DNA of 64,000 bases from Mastigias papua. Lineage: Eukaryota; Cnidaria; Scyphozoa; Rhizostomeae; Mastigiidae. The notes below the pieces were generated by a model, which saw only the letters and a program-made list of their open reading frames with translations, searched no databases and had not been told where the DNA came from. This document shows positions 17,295 through 29,173 of this stretch, in pieces. A program made the position numbers and the translations under genes. Positions within the stretch are counted from its first letter, which is position 1; each line of letters starts with the position of its first letter. Where the stretch lies: the NCBI GenBank assembly GCA_964019165.1, contig OZ025287.1:419701-483700 (forward strand). Reading direction: 5' to 3'.

Positions 17295-19469
17295 TCTGCA
17301 AGAAAGAGAAAGTGCAGTTAGCAATAAGTCCTCAAAAAGAAACTAAATCTGCAAAATTATTAAGTAGCAGTTCTTGAAAACCTTGCTTGAAAGAACATAA
17401 ATTTTCTTATTAGACTCCAGCGGGTCTAGTATGAGTAGGCTTATTTTAGCTTTAAACTACCATATGAGGAGTTAAACATTCCTAGCTATGTCAAAAGATG
17501 ATAAGGTACATGAGACTAAAAACAAAACAGACTGCATTTGAGAATTACTCCATGCTATGGAGACATTTTGGTTGAAATTTTTGCAATCACTCTGCTCTCT
17601 TTCAGCACACATGCATGAACTGGTCAAATTAGTGAGACATAAAACAGGGCATACACAAAAGCCAGACTACATTATTTGACTTTGGCATAGGGAAGTTCAT
17701 CATTAGGAAAGTTTTGGCACATTTAAAGGTTAAAAGTATGACAAATAGGTCTTTAATGGTGTGAATATGGATGGGAGTTCAAGTTCAAGTTCATTTCATT
17801 TTAAAATTCCAAAACATTTACAAATTCCTTTCAATTACCACTACAATAACATCATAAACAACAAACATAAAGTAATAGTTTACAATAAAGTTAAACATAA
17901 ACACAAAGCAAGGATACTAATAACAAAATGTTATAACAATGTACAAAGAGACCTAAACTAATTAATTAATTTAAAGCAGTCAAAGTGGAACAGGGAAGAT
18001 ATTCTCCCACACTACATAGAATGCAGTCTGGCACCAGAGGAGGAATTTACATTTCCTTCCTAGGATAATCTAGGTACTTGGCTAAAAATACCTAACAAGT
18101 AGACATGTATAGGTACAAGTTCTGTCTGAATGTGTTTATCTATTGTTCTATCTACTTATAAATCAACTGTTATGTTATTACAGTATACAATTGCAAGTCA
18201 AGAGAGTTAATTTCAATTATGTCATTAGCGCTTCATACTAGTTTCAACTATTCAAGAATTCTGCAAAACCCATTGCAAATATTGCTGGCCAGAAAAATTT
18301 CTAGGAGCATTGCTCCTACGTTCCGATAACTTTATCCACCTCTGCTGCATACCTTCTGGGGAGGATAAGCGAGAAATAAACTAGAATGTAACTATTTGTG
18401 GTGAATCAACACAATAACTTTCGTAACCCCTTTAGCCACACAGAGGGAGATGGCAGCTGTATGCTCAGTCACTGTACATGCATGCTTGAATATGCAGCTC
18501 GTTGCCTATAAAGTAACTGCACGCGAGCAAGCCTGGCAAGTTCCTATTTGTACGTGCAAGATCTTTTCGAAAAACTAGTCATAATTCACACTATGGACTT
18601 CAGTTACTCCATTCGTTAACTTACACAATTATAGTTTTCTTCTACAAGGCAAAGGACTTACCATGGTACTATGCTCAGATGGTTTGTACACAGCGTTCAT
18701 TATGCCCCTATGTCTGCCACCATACACAGTTGTTTATTGTCTAACCATCTCCCTCAAAAAAATTATTTCATCTGCCATTTTGTCATTTTGTTGCTTGTAT
18801 AACTCTCGCCTCGAGGCCATGTTAGAACCGAGGCTTCCATTTATAATGCCGGCGGCTTTGCCAGCTTTGCCTACTACTTTGTTGTCACAGAGCCTCTCTG
18901 CATTTGAAAGAAGGTATAGCAAGGTTTACAAAAACATAACAGAAGTGAACTAGGCAACTACTTCTAGTCATAACTCCTGGAATTTTTACTTTCACGTCAG
19001 TATTTCGATATGCAAAACCGAAATAAAATACTGTGAGTCTTTTTACGAGTCTCTTACTATGCTCACCAAATCTCACAAATCTTTTCTTATTGCTCCAAAG
19101 TTACATGATTTTCACCAGCTGCGAACCAGGTTACAGAGAACTAGCACTAAGCCCAAAGCCTGTTTGCTTGAGCTTCGACAATACCTGAGTCCAGAATGCA
19201 GTGATAACCAAATTGAGCAGTGATAAAATGGTTATCTGTTAAACAGTGTGTGCAAATCACTTAGCTTCTCAAAAGCTTATTCATACAACATTTATAGCAA
19301 AATGGCTTTGATCATTGGGATATCTAATGCCATAGCAATAACAATCATTAATCAATATTCATTCCATTATACGTAATGTCATAACACCTTCGCTCACATA
19401 AGAAGCGAAAAAGGACGCTACTTCCATTTCATTTTACACTTTTTGTGAGACTTCGGTCTGTCACTTTGC
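17295..19469. other. Spacer between TIR gene and transposon cluster
   Basis: Apart from the candidate leader exon near 18.7 kb, I see no gene. The promoter of the TIR gene should lie here. Confidence 0.4.
18662..18835 (-). other. Candidate 5' noncoding exon of the TIR gene
   Basis: A strong donor, ACCATG|GTAAGTCC, ends a stretch that opens no long frame into the TIR exon. Joining it would give only short upstream reading frames, so if used it is untranslated leader. Its upstream end is unknown. Confidence 0.25.
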
Positions 19470-19760
19470 CAGTGGCGTAGCGTGACCCTTTTTGTTGGGG
19501 GGGTGTAAAATCACAATTTACCGACAGAAACCGTCGTGATTTAGTCGACGACAAAACATTCTTGATTTATCAATGCTGGCAATAAACACCGTTGCCAACA
19601 CACTTGAATACAGCTTGCCTAAGCACATCAGCCATGTACCGACGAAACTCAACGGAGTTGAATTTACCGACGAAACTCAACGGAGTTGAATTTACCGACG
19701 AAAATCCCGAAAGTTGGGGGTGTCACACCCCCCCACACCCCCCCGCTAGCTACGCCCCTG
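19470..19760. mobile_element. hAT-type MITE with 8-bp target duplication
   Basis: It starts CAGTGGCGTAG and ends CTACGCCCCTG (inverted), flanked on both sides by cactttgc (19462-19469 and 19761-19768). At 291 bp it has no coding capacity. Inside is a roughly 28-bp unit (gaatttaccgacgaaactca) repeated about 2.5 times at 19636-19702. Confidence 0.85.
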
Positions 19761-19940
19761 CACTTTGCATATTCTAACGTATTCAGAAACGCTGTCAAGA
19801 TCTGGACTGCAGTTAAGAGTCTGTATTGATTATTCATATAAACACACCCGAGTCACGTGTCTTGGCACGTGCGAGCTGCAGCGATTAAAGAATCAAGTTA
19901 CAAAATTTCCAACAGTTTTCTTTATAAACTATACATTCTA

Positions 19941-20640
19941 CACTACCGTTCAAAAAGTGTTGGGACGATTCGAAGTTTCGAAGAATGTCTACATTAAAAG
20001 CGTTAAAAAACATGCATTTGATCCTCTCTTATCAAATAGGACAACCGATTATTACCATGAAATTTTTATAAGACATTGTTTATGTTTCAAAGCATTTCAG
20101 TTGCGCCACAGTATTCGAAAAAGATTAAACGAAAAATTTTTCTAGGCCAAAAACATGAACATGGAATTTATGAGGCGTCATAACATACCATACGAGAAGC
20201 GCTTGGAAATGGCTTTTTACAAAAATAATGGTAAAAGCTATCAAGAAATTGCAACAATTGTGGGCTGCTCAAAGAATGCAGCTTTCGCTGTATGCAAAAA
20301 GTTCTGTAAATTTAGAACCGTAAAAAATCTGCCAAGGGTTGGTAGTCCAAACAAGATAAAGACGCCAAGACATGAAGTCTTTATTGAGAGTGCTGCGATG
20401 TAGTAGGTTTGAAACTTTACAAAACATTGTGTTGGCGTGCAAAAAAGTCTAACTTTTGAAGCATTAGCAAAAAACACAGCAAGAAAAATCATTAAAGGAT
20501 AGAGTTTTTAAAGCTGCATAAGAAAAAAATCTTAATTGATATCAAAAATGAATCACAATAACTTAACATTGCCACATAGGAGCAAAGTCGACGCGATCAT
20601 TCTTTTATCGAATCGTCCCAACATTTTTTGAACGGTAGTG
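19941..20640 (+). mobile_element. Internally deleted Tc1/mariner element
   Basis: Terminal inverted repeats of about 30 bp (cactaccgttcaaaaagtgt at the left; the inverse at the right with small differences) are flanked by TA on both sides. The 700-bp body keeps only the transposase N-terminus. Confidence 0.85.
20155..20403 (+). pseudogene. Tc1/mariner transposase N-terminal fragment
   Basis: 82 residues with the paired-like helix-turn-helix pattern of Tc1 transposases: SYQEIATIVGCSKNAAFAV, then TVKNLPRVGSPNK, the usual NLPRxGRP linker. The DDE catalytic part is missing, so it cannot act as a transposase. Confidence 0.8.
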
Positions 20641-22114
20641 TATTAACAATGGATCAAAAAGAACTTGAGCCTGTATTCCGTGCTCCGTTCAGATAGGACC
20701 TAGCGTAAATGCACTGAAATAAGAAGTTGACTAAGACAAGAATGTGTCCTCCGCAGGATTCAGGCTCACATTTAAACGAGATCTCGATGCACTATCTCCA
20801 ACGACAATGATAGATACTGCATAGTCCCATATACGATACCGTACCTTTGGGAGTGCCTGTTAGAGAGGACACTTAATCTGGGTCGTAGGCATGAGGTAGA
20901 GCGACCTCTAAAAATGGGCCCCAAGGTGCGCATCGAATTATTGATATTGCGCACGGTAGGCAAGCCCTCTAACAACTCAGCCATTCGCCCAATTGACAAA
21001 CTCACAATAAATATCTTGCAAGGTGTAAAACATTATGTTCATCAAAATACTTCTATATGCAATTTTGTACCAATTAGAAGTTGGAAACCGGGTAAATCTA
21101 TATCAAAACACATCTCAACAAAGATATTGTCTGTATCGACACCTCAAGGTACTCTCCATTTCCTATTTCCTGTTAGCTTCTAGTTTCCATGGGTAATAAG
21201 ATTCTTCAGATAGTCGTTCAATTGATGATGTTCCTTTCAAATTTATTGTGGCATTTTCACACAGGGCCCCGACGTCAATCAGTCACAATGACCTTCACAA
21301 ACACAAAATAATACGGGGTTCTCAGAAAGGAAGGAACCCAAGCAACAATATATCACACGCCCTAAAATGCAAATTCCTCCCCCCATGTCTGTATGGACAA
21401 CTGTGTTATCTGTAGAATGCAAAAAAAAACCAAATCAGCGTGCCATTGAGCACGTATGATGAAGCACGTAACTCGTAAAGCTATGTCTACTTCTCCGGTA
21501 AAACATATCTTTTTCTAAGGAACCGCTTCATATCAAACTAATCTGGAAAAGGCCAAAAAACGTAAGGAGTTTGCATTCCTAAAGAGTTCATAAATCCATT
21601 TTATCAAAGCAAAAAATCGAGAATTAGAAGTCGAGCTCCACAAATGGCAGTTAAATTAGCATTAATGATATTTAATCTTTGCAGTAACTGCTTTTCTAGC
21701 AACAATTTATTCCAAAATTACGAATAGCAAAATTTGTTCAGCTTCTGTTCTTTTATCAGGGAAATAAATGTGCAGTTAAAACTAAGAAACTTTTATTAAA
21801 CTTTAAGTATTATAGTGTGATCAAAAGAATTCCAGAAAACAAGAAACTTTAAGAGCTAGGCCTTGAGCTAGGTTCTGTATAATAAATATGTACACCAACT
21901 CTCGTTTCCGAGACGTTTAACATGATAATGAGGACTAAAAATTATCCATCATTTTCATATGGCATTTGCATGAAACAAGTGAAAAACATAGAAACATCTC
22001 ACGTGCATTTAAAACGTGTTAACAGCTAAAATGTTACATTGAGAACAGACTTATATAAAATAAATGTATCGAAAAAGAGTGCTATATAAGTTATGAAGGC
22101 AAGATCAGAGTTTA
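20641..22114. other. Spacer downstream of the kappaB-Ras gene
   Basis: No gene or repeat recognised. The 3' untranslated region and poly(A) site of the minus-strand kappaB-Ras gene should lie in its right part. Confidence 0.4.
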
Positions 22115-22293
22115 CTAAGAATCTGCTGTGTATTCTTTATTTTTGTTCGTATTTTTCCGACTGAATATCTTCCCTGTCTGTGACGATCCTTTACCTAAGA
22201 AAATTAAGAAGCGATTACCCCAAACTGGTCTCAATGCTTCCAACGATAGGGCAAAACCAGGTTTTGACAATAGCAAGGAAAATCGAAAAATTG
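22115..22293 (-). CDS. NKIRAS: kappaB-Ras exon 6 (C-terminus)
   Basis: After the acceptor ttcaacatccag, two bases complete an Ala codon. The frame then runs IFRFSLLLS... to GKGSSQTGKIFSRKNTNKNK and a TAG at 22115-22117. The basic tail resembles the ending of vertebrate kappaB-Ras. The middle is diverged, so an extra exon or another acceptor is possible. Confidence 0.6.
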
Positions 22294-25200
22294 CTGGATG
22301 TTGAAAGAAATGTTTGTGATAACGACAGTTTCTCACCCTGTTTGTCCTACATTCTATAACCAGTTCATAATTAGATCAAAACAAATCAGAAACGAATGGA
22401 AAAGATGCCTACCACATGCAGTCACCATCTTTTTCACTAACCATGTCATGGGTTCCTGCAATGTCTTTCTATTTGATGTCAAAACTTCGAACAATTTCAC
22501 TGTATGGAGGAAAATTTACCTCTGTCAGTACCAATACAACCGAATTCAATACAATACATTACAGAATCAAACAACGCAAAACAATTTCGTGCAATGCAAC
22601 AGTGAAGCAACAACTTTTAATTTAATACAACACAGTGTAAAGCAGCACAACATATTGCAATTGAATGCAACATACTGCAATTCAATGCGACATACTGCAA
22701 TGGAGTGCAACACACTGCAATCCAATACAACATGCTGCAATGCAGTACAACATGCCACAATGCAGTAAAATGTACAGCAATTCAATACAACATACTGCAA
22801 TTCAATACAACTCATACGATACGCTGTAATATACTGCAATGCACTAAAACAAAAAAATGCAGTCACCATAATCACTAAAACCACTAATTTACTTAAAGTA
22901 AGCTATATGAGAAATAACAAAAAAAATAATGGACACTTCATATCATTGAAATATTTGGTATATACGATTTTAAACCTCACTAAATAATAGATATTTTATA
23001 TTTGACTACTTGGCTTAAATACAATTATGATATTAGAATGATACAGTACTTATTCAATTATCTCGGCCTCGTCTATCCGGACTTCAATTATCCTATCCGT
23101 AAAAAATGCGAAGAAAGTGTGAAAAACCTTTATGAAATATTTTTGGCATTTTTAATAATATTTTCGGTGCGCTCTTCTTGCTTTTTTTGAATAAGATACT
23201 TTTGCTCTTGCCAACATTGGCGCACCCTTCGTCCCCTTGCTCATGCTAGACTTTCACAAAACTAATCTTGTTTATTTATGTTAGTTTCTGCCGTTATTCG
23301 TATATTCTCGATTATCCGGAATTTCGGATTATCCGTACGCATCTTGAAATTTAATGTCCAGAGAAGGCCGGATAACTTAACAAGCACTGTAATATGAACG
23401 ATAATAGTGAATATTAATATACGTTATAATGAGTTCAGTATTTGACCACTCTTTGTTACATCTGCTGCACAAGATATACCACGACGTTCTGATTTCAATG
23501 GTAGGTATCTTTCTAATTAATGTTGTACGCAAACCGTAGAACATCAGCGTACAAGGACAAAAGACTTTGTGGTGGTACCTTTCTCAGCATCAGACCATTG
23601 CATTATTCGCTCGTGGTCGCACTTTCTCTCTTCCACTTTATCCACTTTAGTTCCAAGAACCAAAACTGGAAACTGACCAACAAGACAAGTTAACATCAAA
23701 AGAACATATCAAACAGCTTTCAGGGGATGCAGTTCCCCTTTGACTGAATTTTTTGTAATGTGGACTCTAACTTTTTCCTTTGATCTTGGTTTGCAAACTC
23801 ATGTGTATGTCTTATTCCAACTTAATTGCAAATTCAGTATAATCCACTACCAATTCAATGTATAAGAGAGAAATGAGGGAAATGAATTGGATAAATTTTA
23901 CACGATTCTAAAGGATACTGGCTAAAACAGTCTTCAAAAATAGAGAATTCTGTGGTGAGTCCCCCCCCCCCTTCATCTCCCTCCCCCGTAGAAATACACT
24001 ACTGATGATATACTCACGTCTTTGCCTCTGACACGATCAATCTCCTTCTTCAAATCGTCCACAAGTTTAAAACTTCTTTCACAGCATACACTGAAAACTA
24101 GGATAAAACCCTGGGGAAAGAATTCCAATGATACTGCAAAATCAATTAGCATAACCATAGAGACTGCATATTCACTGTGTCTGTCCTAACACTTTGTCAA
24201 ATTATTGCATCAATTTTAAAATGCAGTAAATAATTCTATTCATACGAACAAAATCCCTTCAGATAAAATGATTTCTAATAGATAACTTCAATTAGTCTTC
24301 CTTTATCATAACAGATCTCTCAAGGTTCTATGACTCCTTTCAATTTGGCTTCAGATTTCTCCAGATTCAAAACAGCATTATTCCTAATTTAAACAAAGCT
24401 GGGTGCACTTCATCAGCGCAAAGTTTGTATCTTGTTCTCTAGATAAATCATGGGATGATAAGAAATGTTGTTTTCATTCTACAGCCCTATAGTAAACCAA
24501 GTTAAAATGTATGGCGATAGAAACCTAGCTCACGGCCTAATAGTACATTCTTTTTTATAGGAATAAAGTTTACAAGAATATTGAGGTTCAAAATCGCTGA
24601 AATTTAGGAATAATTCATCAGTAATGCGAGGCTCAAGCTTCATCAAAACATAAGAATTCCTTTGTATCACAGCTACAATACTGCTTTCTGATGTACTTTC
24701 GCATTGTCGATACAAAATATAAACTATTGCTTAGTTTTATGATGTAGTAAAACATCAACAATGACTGGAATATATTCCTTAAATTTTTAGGCGAAGTTAC
24801 ACCTTTGGTATCTACGGATACTTTAAGAATAATTCTATGCTCAAAATCAGAAAAAATTAAGAATATTTGAGGCTCCGAAAAAATTTATGTATTCTTATAA
24901 AAAAGAATTAAAAAGTTTCTTAATATCTAGCTATTTAAGTTCTAAAAGTTTCTTACAAGTCTCTTAATTCACAGAAAAAATAGTACTAAAAAAGAAAAGA
25001 AAACATAACAACACTAATAGTACTGAAAAAGAAAACAAAACATAACAACACTCTCTTTTGTAATGCCCATATGGACTATTGGCTTTCAAGCACATAAAAC
25101 ACACTGTAGTGGACACTTCTAAATCCGTAGAGGAAAACCGTGTTTCCGAAGCTGTGAAAGATGACACAGAAATGTCAAAAGTTTCCTAACTCTTTCCTTG

Positions 25201-28200
25201 CAGTTCCAAAAGTTTCTTAAATTTTAGGCTGTCTAGTAATAGGTTTCTTATAAAAAAAACTTTAAACAGACATTCTTTAGTTATAGGAGCCAAGCCCTTT
25301 TTGTTGGCAAATTGCAGGTCCTACACCATTAAGTATTTCTTTTAGTATGACGTCAAGAATAAACAAACAGAGACGAATTCAAATCACGATATGAGGCAAA
25401 CACTAAAATTAACTTCAAAAAATCACTTACATCTGCAACATGGAGATAATGAGAGGGAACTTTTGGTGAATCGACATTCTGAAAAAGGAGAAAATTTGAT
25501 ACTGCAATTAAACCTTAACTGCAAGCCACTATAATTGTAGTTCAATTGCAATTCGAGGGTAGGATGAAAAACTACATACATACAAACATATATATATATT
25601 TTCTGACTATATATAAATATATCCATACATGTAGGAAAGTCTATAAACATATATGTGATCTTTTCTTTCGTGCTGCCTAAATATTTAAGTAACCTTATAG
25701 TTATAACTGGGCACGCCAAACAGCTACAACGAGCTGCTGATTGTCTGCATCCTCGCAGTGAAGGGAAGAACAGGGACGCCGGGGCATATTTATGAGTGGG
25801 GGGGGGGCTGAGAATGAGTTCGAAGTCCATTATGATGGCGGGGCAGAGGGATTAGGGAGTCAGGGGCGGAGCTTCTAAAAATGTTGGAACCACGCCCTAT
25901 CATTCATTAGGAAATGCCCTGTTTGACTATAGATGAGCATCTGTCCAAGTAGAACACTCGAATAGACCTCTTTGCTACTACATAAAGATTGTTCCAAGAT
26001 CAGGTAAAATGATAGAAACACACGCTTTCAGAGCAATGAGATCGCGTTTAGCGCTATGTGATCAAGAACACAGACAGTGGCGGTTCTACGGGGGGGCCAG
26101 AGGGGGCCACGGCCCCCCAGAAATTTTTCTGGCCCCTTCATTGGCCCCCCACTTTTCAAAGAAGATATGAGTTTTCTTGATTTTCTAATTCTCTATAGAA
26201 GAAAGTCTCTTGTAAGCGCCTCGGGTCCACTGGTTGATGGTCTGTCCTTCCCAGGAGGCTAAATATACTGCTAAGGGATTCCAGCTATGGGAGGTATTAA
26301 AACTCTCTATAATAATAATAATAATAATAAATGAAATCTTTATACAGGATGTACATTTCAGTGTTACGTACATTGCTTTTAATATGTATCCTGTCAAAAT
26401 AAATGATTACAAAAGTATCAATAAAATTAAAATGGCTTCCTAAATGTTAAAATGATTCTTTATATGTTCTTTAAATATTAAGAGGCTATCAGTTTGATGA
26501 CTTTGGATAGGTAGGTCATTGTAGATTTTAACACCAATCGACCAAAAGCTAGACTTGGAAACTTGTAATTTGACTTTTGGAGCTCCAAGCATAAACCCAT
26601 TATTCTTGTATTCTGCTTATGTGCTCCGACAGTGAAAAATTTTGAAAGTTTTCACGAAGTTGCCTATCAAGATACTTCCTAACCAATAGAACTGCATGCT
26701 TTTTCATTTCATTCTGTATTAGTGTTTGCCTTTTGGTGGTCAGTCTGGCAATTCTTCTGTCTAAAGATTATAGCTTTGAAAGTTGTGTGTTTGTTAGGCT
26801 TAAATTTGTTGTACAAGCATATAGAAGAACAGGCAACAAAATTCCTCTGTAGATGTTAGAAATATATGACCTTAGAGAGAAGAGCAGCCTCAATTTTCCA
26901 AACGTCTTCTTGTACACTCGGTGGAAATTGGTATTAAATGAGAGTATTTGGTCCATTATTGTACCTAAGTACTTGTACTCTTGTGTGGGAGCTATCGTTT
27001 GATGATTATACTGCAATCTGATACAATCACCGTTTTGCACTAATTAACAAGCGAGGCGGGCTTTAATAGAAGTTGGTCATAAATTGTTGTGTAAGATAGG
27101 CAAATGTATCAAAGTTCTGACGCTTTTTAGCTATGGATAAGTACACAAGTTTAAAAAGGAGAATGGGTGACGCATTTGAGAATGAGCCAATAGTTAAAAA
27201 GGCTAAAGAGAATCTACAGACATGAAGGAGACTTGTTAAAAAATTTTTGACAAATTCTATGTGCCACGACCTTTTGAGTCAGCTAGCACTTCTCTCCATT
27301 GAGTCAAATCGTGCCGAATCACTAGACCTAGAGCAGTTTGTTGATGAGTTTGACTCAAGACATGACAATCGCCGTATTAAATTACACTGAACAGATTTGA
27401 ACAGAACAACTAAGACAAATTAATGAAACCTTTGCTTACCTATTGCAAGTTCATTTCTGTCTTCAAAGATCAGGATCTTAAAACACTCAAGATCTTTTTC
27501 TCTGAATGCAAGTTTTGTTTGATTGAAATGATATAACTTCTTAACTGGTGTATTTAAGTTTTATTGTGAACAAGCTGCAATTTGTGCTACTGCAAGCATT
27601 CCATAGACCACAAACTACTACTCTGGGATTACCTGTAACTGTCCTCCCAGTGATGACGCCACGGAGGAAATAGGAGTCATGTCCCCCCAGTTTTCTCTAG
27701 GATCGATTTTCGAATCGTCTAAATTCGACGAGAAAATGTTGAGGATGGGGTGAGGGACCTCCATCAAAATTCAAATCTTCTTTAATTAGTACCATTGCTA
27801 TTTATCGCGCTGTCAAGAATGCTTATACTTTCTTTTATGCTCGCTGTTGTCTTAATAGTAGGATAGTCATTTCCTTGCATTAAACTGGGTGTGGCAATCA
27901 AAGGGCGTGGTAATTTTAGGGTGAGGCTCCAAGTGTTTCCTTATCTGTGATGGCTGGCCCTCAACTGCCCCCCCCCAGTTCTTGTGGGCTAGAACCGCCT
28001 CTGAACACAGACCCTCTCATAGCACCATGCTTTGAAAAAACTTGGGGTATTTACCTCCACTAGGCCCTGATCAGGGACGTAGGAACCGGGGGGGCCAGAG
28101 GGGCCATAGCACCCACTTTTTAGCAAACTATGCAAAAGTGCCCCTTTGAAGCCCAAAATGGGCGTGGTAATGTGCCCCTATTAGCACTTGGCCCCCCACT

Positions 28201-29173
28201 TTTTAGATGCTTCCTACGTCCCTGGCCCTGATAACTCCACCACTGGTACTTCTTCAAGGTGAATGAACTTTAACTCGGAAAAAGGAGATCTACTTTCTAT
28301 TTAGATCGAATTCCTCAACCTTGACATTATACATTAGCAGAAAAGTAGTGGGCTGCAGCCCCCCTGCCCCCAGGGTCCGGTGTGCCTGGAGAACAAACAA
28401 GTACGCCCAAGTGCAATATAATAATCAAGGAAACAATTTCATTCAGTGCTCACCAGACCAGCAGTGTCGTAGATCCGAATTTTCTCGCGTTGCCCTCTTT
28501 CAACTTCAATCCACGCTTCGTAGGTATCTTCCACAGTTGGGAAGGTCTGGAATGAGAATAACAAACTGCCAATCATGCTGCTATAAGCGTCCATCAATCT
28601 TTGGGACTTTACTACTTCCAATTGGATACCATGTCAAAATAATGCCTGATTACAACAACCAGACTGTCTCTCCACTCCATGGTGTTTTTAAGACTATTCT
28701 AAAACTGCATACTATTCTCGCGGCTACTACACTGAGGAATAAACCTAGATTCTCACAAACATAAACAAAATGCACGTGACGACAAGGTACCGAAAGTTGT
28801 GTGTCTGCTTGTGAAGTGCCTGTCTACCTTTGTACATAATCTTAAATTGTGTCGGTAAGAACGTCGTTAGAACCTTTTAGTACTGAAATCTGGAAAAATT
28901 TTTCAATATTGGGCCGAAAAACCTTTCTTATCAAACAAACGCGCTTGTACTACACACCAAATGATACAACCGCAAGGACGATACGTAACATGGCCTCACT
29001 GTAACACTAGTTTCCTGAAAACAATCAATCATTTACAAGATACAATAGCAGACCTGCCCAGGTTCAAATATTCCATACACAAGTTGTTCGATGATAGATG
29101 TTTTGCCGGCAGAAAATTTCCCGAGAAACACCAATCGCCATACCCTTGGTGGCCGAATCGACGTCTTTCGCAT
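22115..29173 (-). CDS. NKIRAS: kappaB-Ras small GTPase (NKIRAS family), six exons
   Basis: Exons 29173-29054, 28546-28454, 25478-25431, 24110-24018, 23672-23579 and 22293-22115 join in phase to give 208 residues (human family members have about 190). Motifs: P-loop GKFSAGKTS (18-26), switch region TVEDTY, DTAGL (67-71) with Leu where Ras has Gln61, and G4 GTKVD (125-129). The Leu after DTxG, the absent C-terminal CaaX box and the basic ending SRKNTNKNKEY are features of kappaB-Ras proteins, which bind IkappaB and restrain NF-kappaB. Those functional roles are family knowledge. The P-loop exon also has a possible distal alternative at 42912-43013. Introns carry hAT and pogo-like insertions. 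The last exon is the least conserved and least certain. Confidence 0.82.
22536..22850. repeat. 15-bp AT-rich minisatellite
   Basis: Diverged copies of a unit like tgcaatacaacatac, immediately upstream of kappaB-Ras exon 6 within its last intron. Confidence 0.75.
23044..23389. mobile_element. pogo/Tigger-like MITE
   Basis: The ends CAGTACTTATTC and (inverted) CAGTGCTTGTTA are followed by matching subterminal TTATCxxGCCT, with TA on both sides. At 346 bp it is noncoding. It carries internal attatcc...ccgga motifs like those of the 58.6-kb copy. It lies in the last kappaB-Ras intron. Confidence 0.7.
23579..23672 (-). CDS. NKIRAS: kappaB-Ras exon 5 (G4 motif)
   Basis: 94 nt between the acceptor cttgttggtcag and the donor AAAG|GTACC. 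It encodes FPVLVLGTKVDKVEERK and then QWSDAEK. GTKVD replaces the usual GNKxD guanine-specificity motif. It leaves one base for exon 6. Confidence 0.8.
24018..24110 (-). CDS. NKIRAS: kappaB-Ras exon 4
   Basis: 31 codons, GFILVFSVCCERSFKLVDDL then KKEIDRVRGKD, between the acceptor ttctttccccag and the donor GAC|GTGAGT. It matches the GYVLVYS...ELLKKEID pattern of the family. Confidence 0.85.
24950..25265. repeat. Dispersed repeat B, copy 1
   Basis: Shares ordered words with 48360-48690, such as acataaaacacactgtagtgg, tccgtagaggaaaa and ccaaaagtttcttaaatttt. Noncoding, in a kappaB-Ras intron. Confidence 0.65.
25431..25478 (-). CDS. NKIRAS: kappaB-Ras exon 3
   Basis: 16 codons, NVDSPKVPSHYLHVAD, between the acceptor ctcctttttcag and the donor GAT|GTAAGT. 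Phase 0 at both ends. It corresponds to the family segment just before the hydrophobic beta strand. Confidence 0.8.
26460..27045 (-). mobile_element. LINE reverse transcriptase fragment inside the hAT element
   Basis: The minus frame reads TQEYKYLGTIMDQILSFNT, then KKTFGKLRLLF and GILLPVLLYA, the thumb region of non-LTR reverse transcriptases. A degraded tail (RRIARLTTKRQTLIQNE) follows a stop. The catalytic core is absent. Confidence 0.75.
27262..27390 (+). pseudogene. hAT transposase C-terminal remnant
   Basis: The open run CHDLLSQLALLSIESNRAES and following LDLEQFVDEFDSRH ends in TGA. The LSxLALLSIE...DLxxxVDxF pattern is the hAT dimerisation C-terminus. It confirms the superfamily assigned from the ends. 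Confidence 0.7.
28072..28224. mobile_element. 153-bp hAT MITE with 8-bp target duplication
   Basis: The ends CAGGGACGTAGGAA and TTCCTACGTCCCTG are inverted repeats flanked by gccctgat (28064-28071 and 28225-28232). Noncoding; in a kappaB-Ras intron, 68 bp from the larger hAT copy. Confidence 0.9.
28454..28546 (-). CDS. NKIRAS: kappaB-Ras exon 2 (switch region, DTAGL)
   Basis: 31 codons between the acceptor ttctcattccag and the donor CTG|GTGAGC. It encodes TFPTVEDTYEAWIEVERGQ and then REKIRIYDTAGL. It closely follows the switch I to switch II span of kappaB-Ras. Confidence 0.85.
29054..29173 (-). CDS. NKIRAS: kappaB-Ras exon 1 (proximal P-loop exon)
   Basis: 40 codons from ATG at 29173 to GGG CAG before the donor GTCTGC. 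It encodes VWRLVFLGKFSAGKTSIIEQ and then LVYGIFEPGQ. The N-terminus is about six residues longer than in the distal P-loop exon. Confidence 0.75.

Larger units (their letters stand above)
26075..28003 (+). mobile_element. hAT transposon, decayed, with 8-bp target duplication
   Basis: The ends CAGTGGCGGTTCT and (inverted) CAGAGGCGGTTCT are flanked by aacacaga on both sides (26067-26074 and 28004-28011). The 1929-bp body keeps a transposase C-terminus on the plus strand and a LINE fragment on the minus strand. It lies in the second intron of the kappaB-Ras gene. Confidence 0.85.

Noticed and set aside
28321..28764. 147-codon plus-strand ORF
   Set aside because: Antisense to kappaB-Ras exon 2; its open frame is a shadow of the coding strand.
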